Shown here piece by piece: positions 62,436 to 64,000 of a DNA stretch of 64,000 bases. The stretch covers positions 562,546 through 626,545 of the forward strand of contig NZ_CP032157.1 in assembly GCF_003555545.1 (NCBI RefSeq), given 5' to 3'. A model generated the notes under the pieces. The model made no database searches, was not told the DNA's origin, and saw nothing but the letters and a program-made list of their open reading frames with translations. Within the stretch, counting starts at the first letter, position 1. Every line of letters begins with the position of its first letter. The translations under genes and the position numbers were made by a program. The DNA comes from Paraflavitalea soli (GTDB taxonomy: Bacteria > Bacteroidota > Bacteroidia > Chitinophagales > Chitinophagaceae).

Positions 62436-63365
62436 ATGAAAAAATTACACCTTCTATTGGTCGTGTTGTTTATAACAACCATAGCAGCAGCCCAAACGCC
62501 TCAATTAATAAACTACCAGGCAGTGGCGCGTAATAATAGTGGTCAGGCACTGGCTAATCAAACCATTAAAATACGTATCAGCTTGAATGCCTCAGATGCC
62601 AGCAGCGCCACCACTTTTTACAGCGAAACCAGAACGGTTACCACAAATGCCCTCGGCTTGTTTAATGTTCAGATAGGCTCATCCGGAGCCAGCGCTACTT
62701 ATGGCAGTATCAGTAATACAGAATGGACAGATGGCAGCAAAACACGCTTTATAAAAGTTGAGTTGGATGTAAACAACAGTGGTGTTTTTACGGATATGGG
62801 CAGCCAGCAACTGGTATCGGTGCCTTTTGCATTAGCTGCTAATACTGCAGTTAACAGTGCTAAAATTGGTGGCCGTACGGTTGATTCAGTTACAGCGCCA
62901 ACGAATGGGCAGGTGTTAACCTGGAATTCCAATAGCAGCATCTGGCAGCCTTCAACTATTGTAACCAATGCTCCTGTAATAAAACAATTTGCCGGCCAGG
63001 TACCTAATCCCATTCCTACCAGCCCCAATTGGGTGTTTGTAGGTGCAACCCAAAGTATTACTATTGTGGGTGGTAACAAATTTATTACCGGTAACTTTAG
63101 TGCATCATTAGGTACTAATTTGGGAACTGGGGCTACAGTGTCTCTCTGTGCGTGCTGGCAAAATTCAAGTGGCGGATCCATTACTCCATTTAATCCTACC
63201 AATTACCCGGAGGCCATTGTGGAATCAAACAGGAGGATCGTTAGTTATAATGGAGCTATATCACTTTCCAGCGGCACTTATAACCTAGGTCTCTGCATCC
63301 GCAATAACTCTGGCGTTGCACTCAATTTTAATGATTATTTCTCGGGTTACATGCAGTTACATTAA
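62436..63365 (+). CDS. Secreted protein with repeat-like beta-rich N-terminal region
   Basis: Translation from the ATG at 62436 gives 309 residues with signal MKKLHLLLVVLFITTIAAAQ. The first 140 mature residues (INYQAVARNNSGQALANQTIKIRISL, VTTNALGLFNVQIGSS, GVFTDMGSQQLVSVPFALAAN) match a common Bacteroidota secreted module often found in tail-fibre- or adhesin-like proteins. The C-terminal part is beta-rich without a T9SS sorting domain visible. It is followed by another secreted-protein gene; the pair may form a cell-surface structure. Function unknown. Confidence 0.7.
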   Translation: MKKLHLLLVVLFITTIAAAQTPQLINYQAVARNNSGQALANQTIKIRISLNASDASSATTFYSETRTVTTNALGLFNVQIGSSGASATYGSISNTEWTDGSKTRFIKVELDVNNSGVFTDMGSQQLVSVPFALAANTAVNSAKIGGRTVDSVTAPTNGQVLTWNSNSSIWQPSTIVTNAPVIKQFAGQVPNPIPTSPNWVFVGATQSITIVGGNKFITGNFSASLGTNLGTGATVSLCACWQNSSGGSITPFNPTNYPEAIVESNRRIVSYNGAISLSSGTYNLGLCIRNNSGVALNFNDYFSGYMQLH

Positions 63366-63422
63366 TCCGTACATTTTCATTTGACCGGTTAACAACTATT
63401 AATAAACAAATAAGCCTCTTAT

Positions 63423-64000
63423 ATGATGATGGCAGTAATAAAATGTAAAATGGCGGTGCTGTTGTTGCTGGTTTGTACTGTCACTTCAGCGCAACAATTG
63501 AGTATACAAACCATTAATGCTGCCGGACAAAGCCATAGTGCGGGGGGCTGTTACTGGAAGATGCAGTAGGAGGCCCGGTAGTGGCGGCAGTAAACAGCAC
63601 TGATATTATGTATACGCCTGATTTTTTACAACCCAACGCTGGCACCACCACCAGCATACCTACAGTGGGAAATGCCCAAACAACCAGCGGGTCGGCAGGA
63701 ATTGATAACGGCGGTGGTACACTATTGAAAAATGCCCTGATGCTTGAATTTACTGTTGGTGAAGTTGCCAGTACCAGCTTGCAGCAAACCGGCGGATTGC
63801 TTACACAGGGTATTTTACAGCCTTATACGTTAACCATTTTGCCGGTGACGGGCCTCGACCTTTTTGCCAGCCGCGTAAACAGCAACGAGGTTCGGCTTAC
63901 CTGGAAAACGGTCCAGGAGATCAACAACAAAGGATTCTTTGTTGAACGGAGAAAAGAAATCGATACTAGTTTTGCTGTGGTTGCTTTCGAAAGCACGAAA
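63423..64000 (+). pseudogene. Frameshifted secreted protein gene, runs off the window
   Basis: The ATG at 63423 gives a signal peptide (VLLLLVCTVTSAQ) and SIQTINAAGQSHSAGG, then a stop at 63567-63569. In the +1-shifted frame, the sequence LLLEDAVGGPVVAAV continues without a stop to the window end, including LDLFASRVNSNEVRLTWKTVQEINNKGFFVERR, a fibronectin-like module that usually precedes a T9SS sorting domain. The shift lies at a run of six G (63542-63547); seven G would restore SAGGLLLED. It may be a real disruption, a phase-variable tract or a sequencing error. With one extra G the protein would be intact. Confidence 0.75.

Noticed and set aside
1-64000. tRNA, rRNA, CRISPR arrays, integrases and complete insertion sequences
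   Set aside because: None was recognised when reading both strands; the repeats at 12.2, 17.3 and 40.9 kb lack spacers of equal length and nearby cas or transposase genes. Small RNAs cannot be excluded without a covariance-model search.

Overview
The window is chromosomal DNA of a member of the Bacteroidota, most likely family Chitinophagaceae (Chitinophaga/Niastella-like). Signs of this are a SusC/SusD pair with an ECF sigma factor and FecR anti-sigma factor, many LytS-type kinase and LytTR-regulator pairs, type IX secretion C-terminal domains, moderate GC, dense lipoprotein and secreted genes, and -7 promoter boxes of the form TAnnTTTG. No rRNA, tRNA, CRISPR array, integrase or complete insertion sequence was recognised. 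The window starts inside a GlxA-type regulator and ends inside a frameshifted secreted protein gene.

Layout. 0-5 kb: SnoaL-like protein, Bcr/CflA-type MFS exporter, GNAT acetyltransferase, serine hydrolase and a lipoprotein. 5-11.3 kb (minus strand): a VirJ/AcvB-like periplasmic hydrolase beside MprF, then a LytTR regulator, its kinase and a DUF1223 protein. 11.5-19 kb: small single genes (methyltransferase, SGNH hydrolase, TIGR03118 protein, Tat-dependent Gfo/Idh/MocA oxidoreductase, DUF1080 protein) with two repeat-rich intergenic regions. 19-23 kb: kinase, LytTR regulator and TlpA-like thioredoxin. 23.4-35.3 kb: a tricorn-like S41 protease, then ECF sigma, FecR, SusC with STN domain, SusD, and a secreted protein that fuses a cyanophycinase domain to an isoaspartyl peptidase domain. 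35.4-46 kb: ABC exporter, a TPR kinase with NarL-type regulator, an ECF41/SigJ sigma factor, a third LytTR system, another TlpA-like protein and a PRC-barrel protein. 46.4-50 kb: a SWIB protein with a histone H1-like tail and the DNA-repair enzyme LigD. 50-58 kb: DUF72, dodecin, two DinB proteins, a T9SS-secreted esterase-like protein, an MFS exporter and a LacI regulator with a clear operator. 57.9-62.2 kb: a beta-propeller sensor kinase, a LytTR regulator and a single-domain globin in one tight operon, preceded by a 21-bp-spaced direct repeat.

Functional reading. The strongest candidates for new biology are (i) the SusCD/FecIR locus whose degradative enzyme would take cyanophycin or a related isopeptide polymer to amino acids with one polypeptide; (ii) the kinase-LytTR-globin operon, which may couple a periplasmic signal to haem-based gas chemistry; and (iii) MprF next to a VirJ-like hydrolase, echoing the proteobacterial lpiA-acvB pair that makes and cleaves aminoacyl-phosphatidylglycerol. 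All functional statements are read from sequence motifs and general family knowledge; no database search was run.
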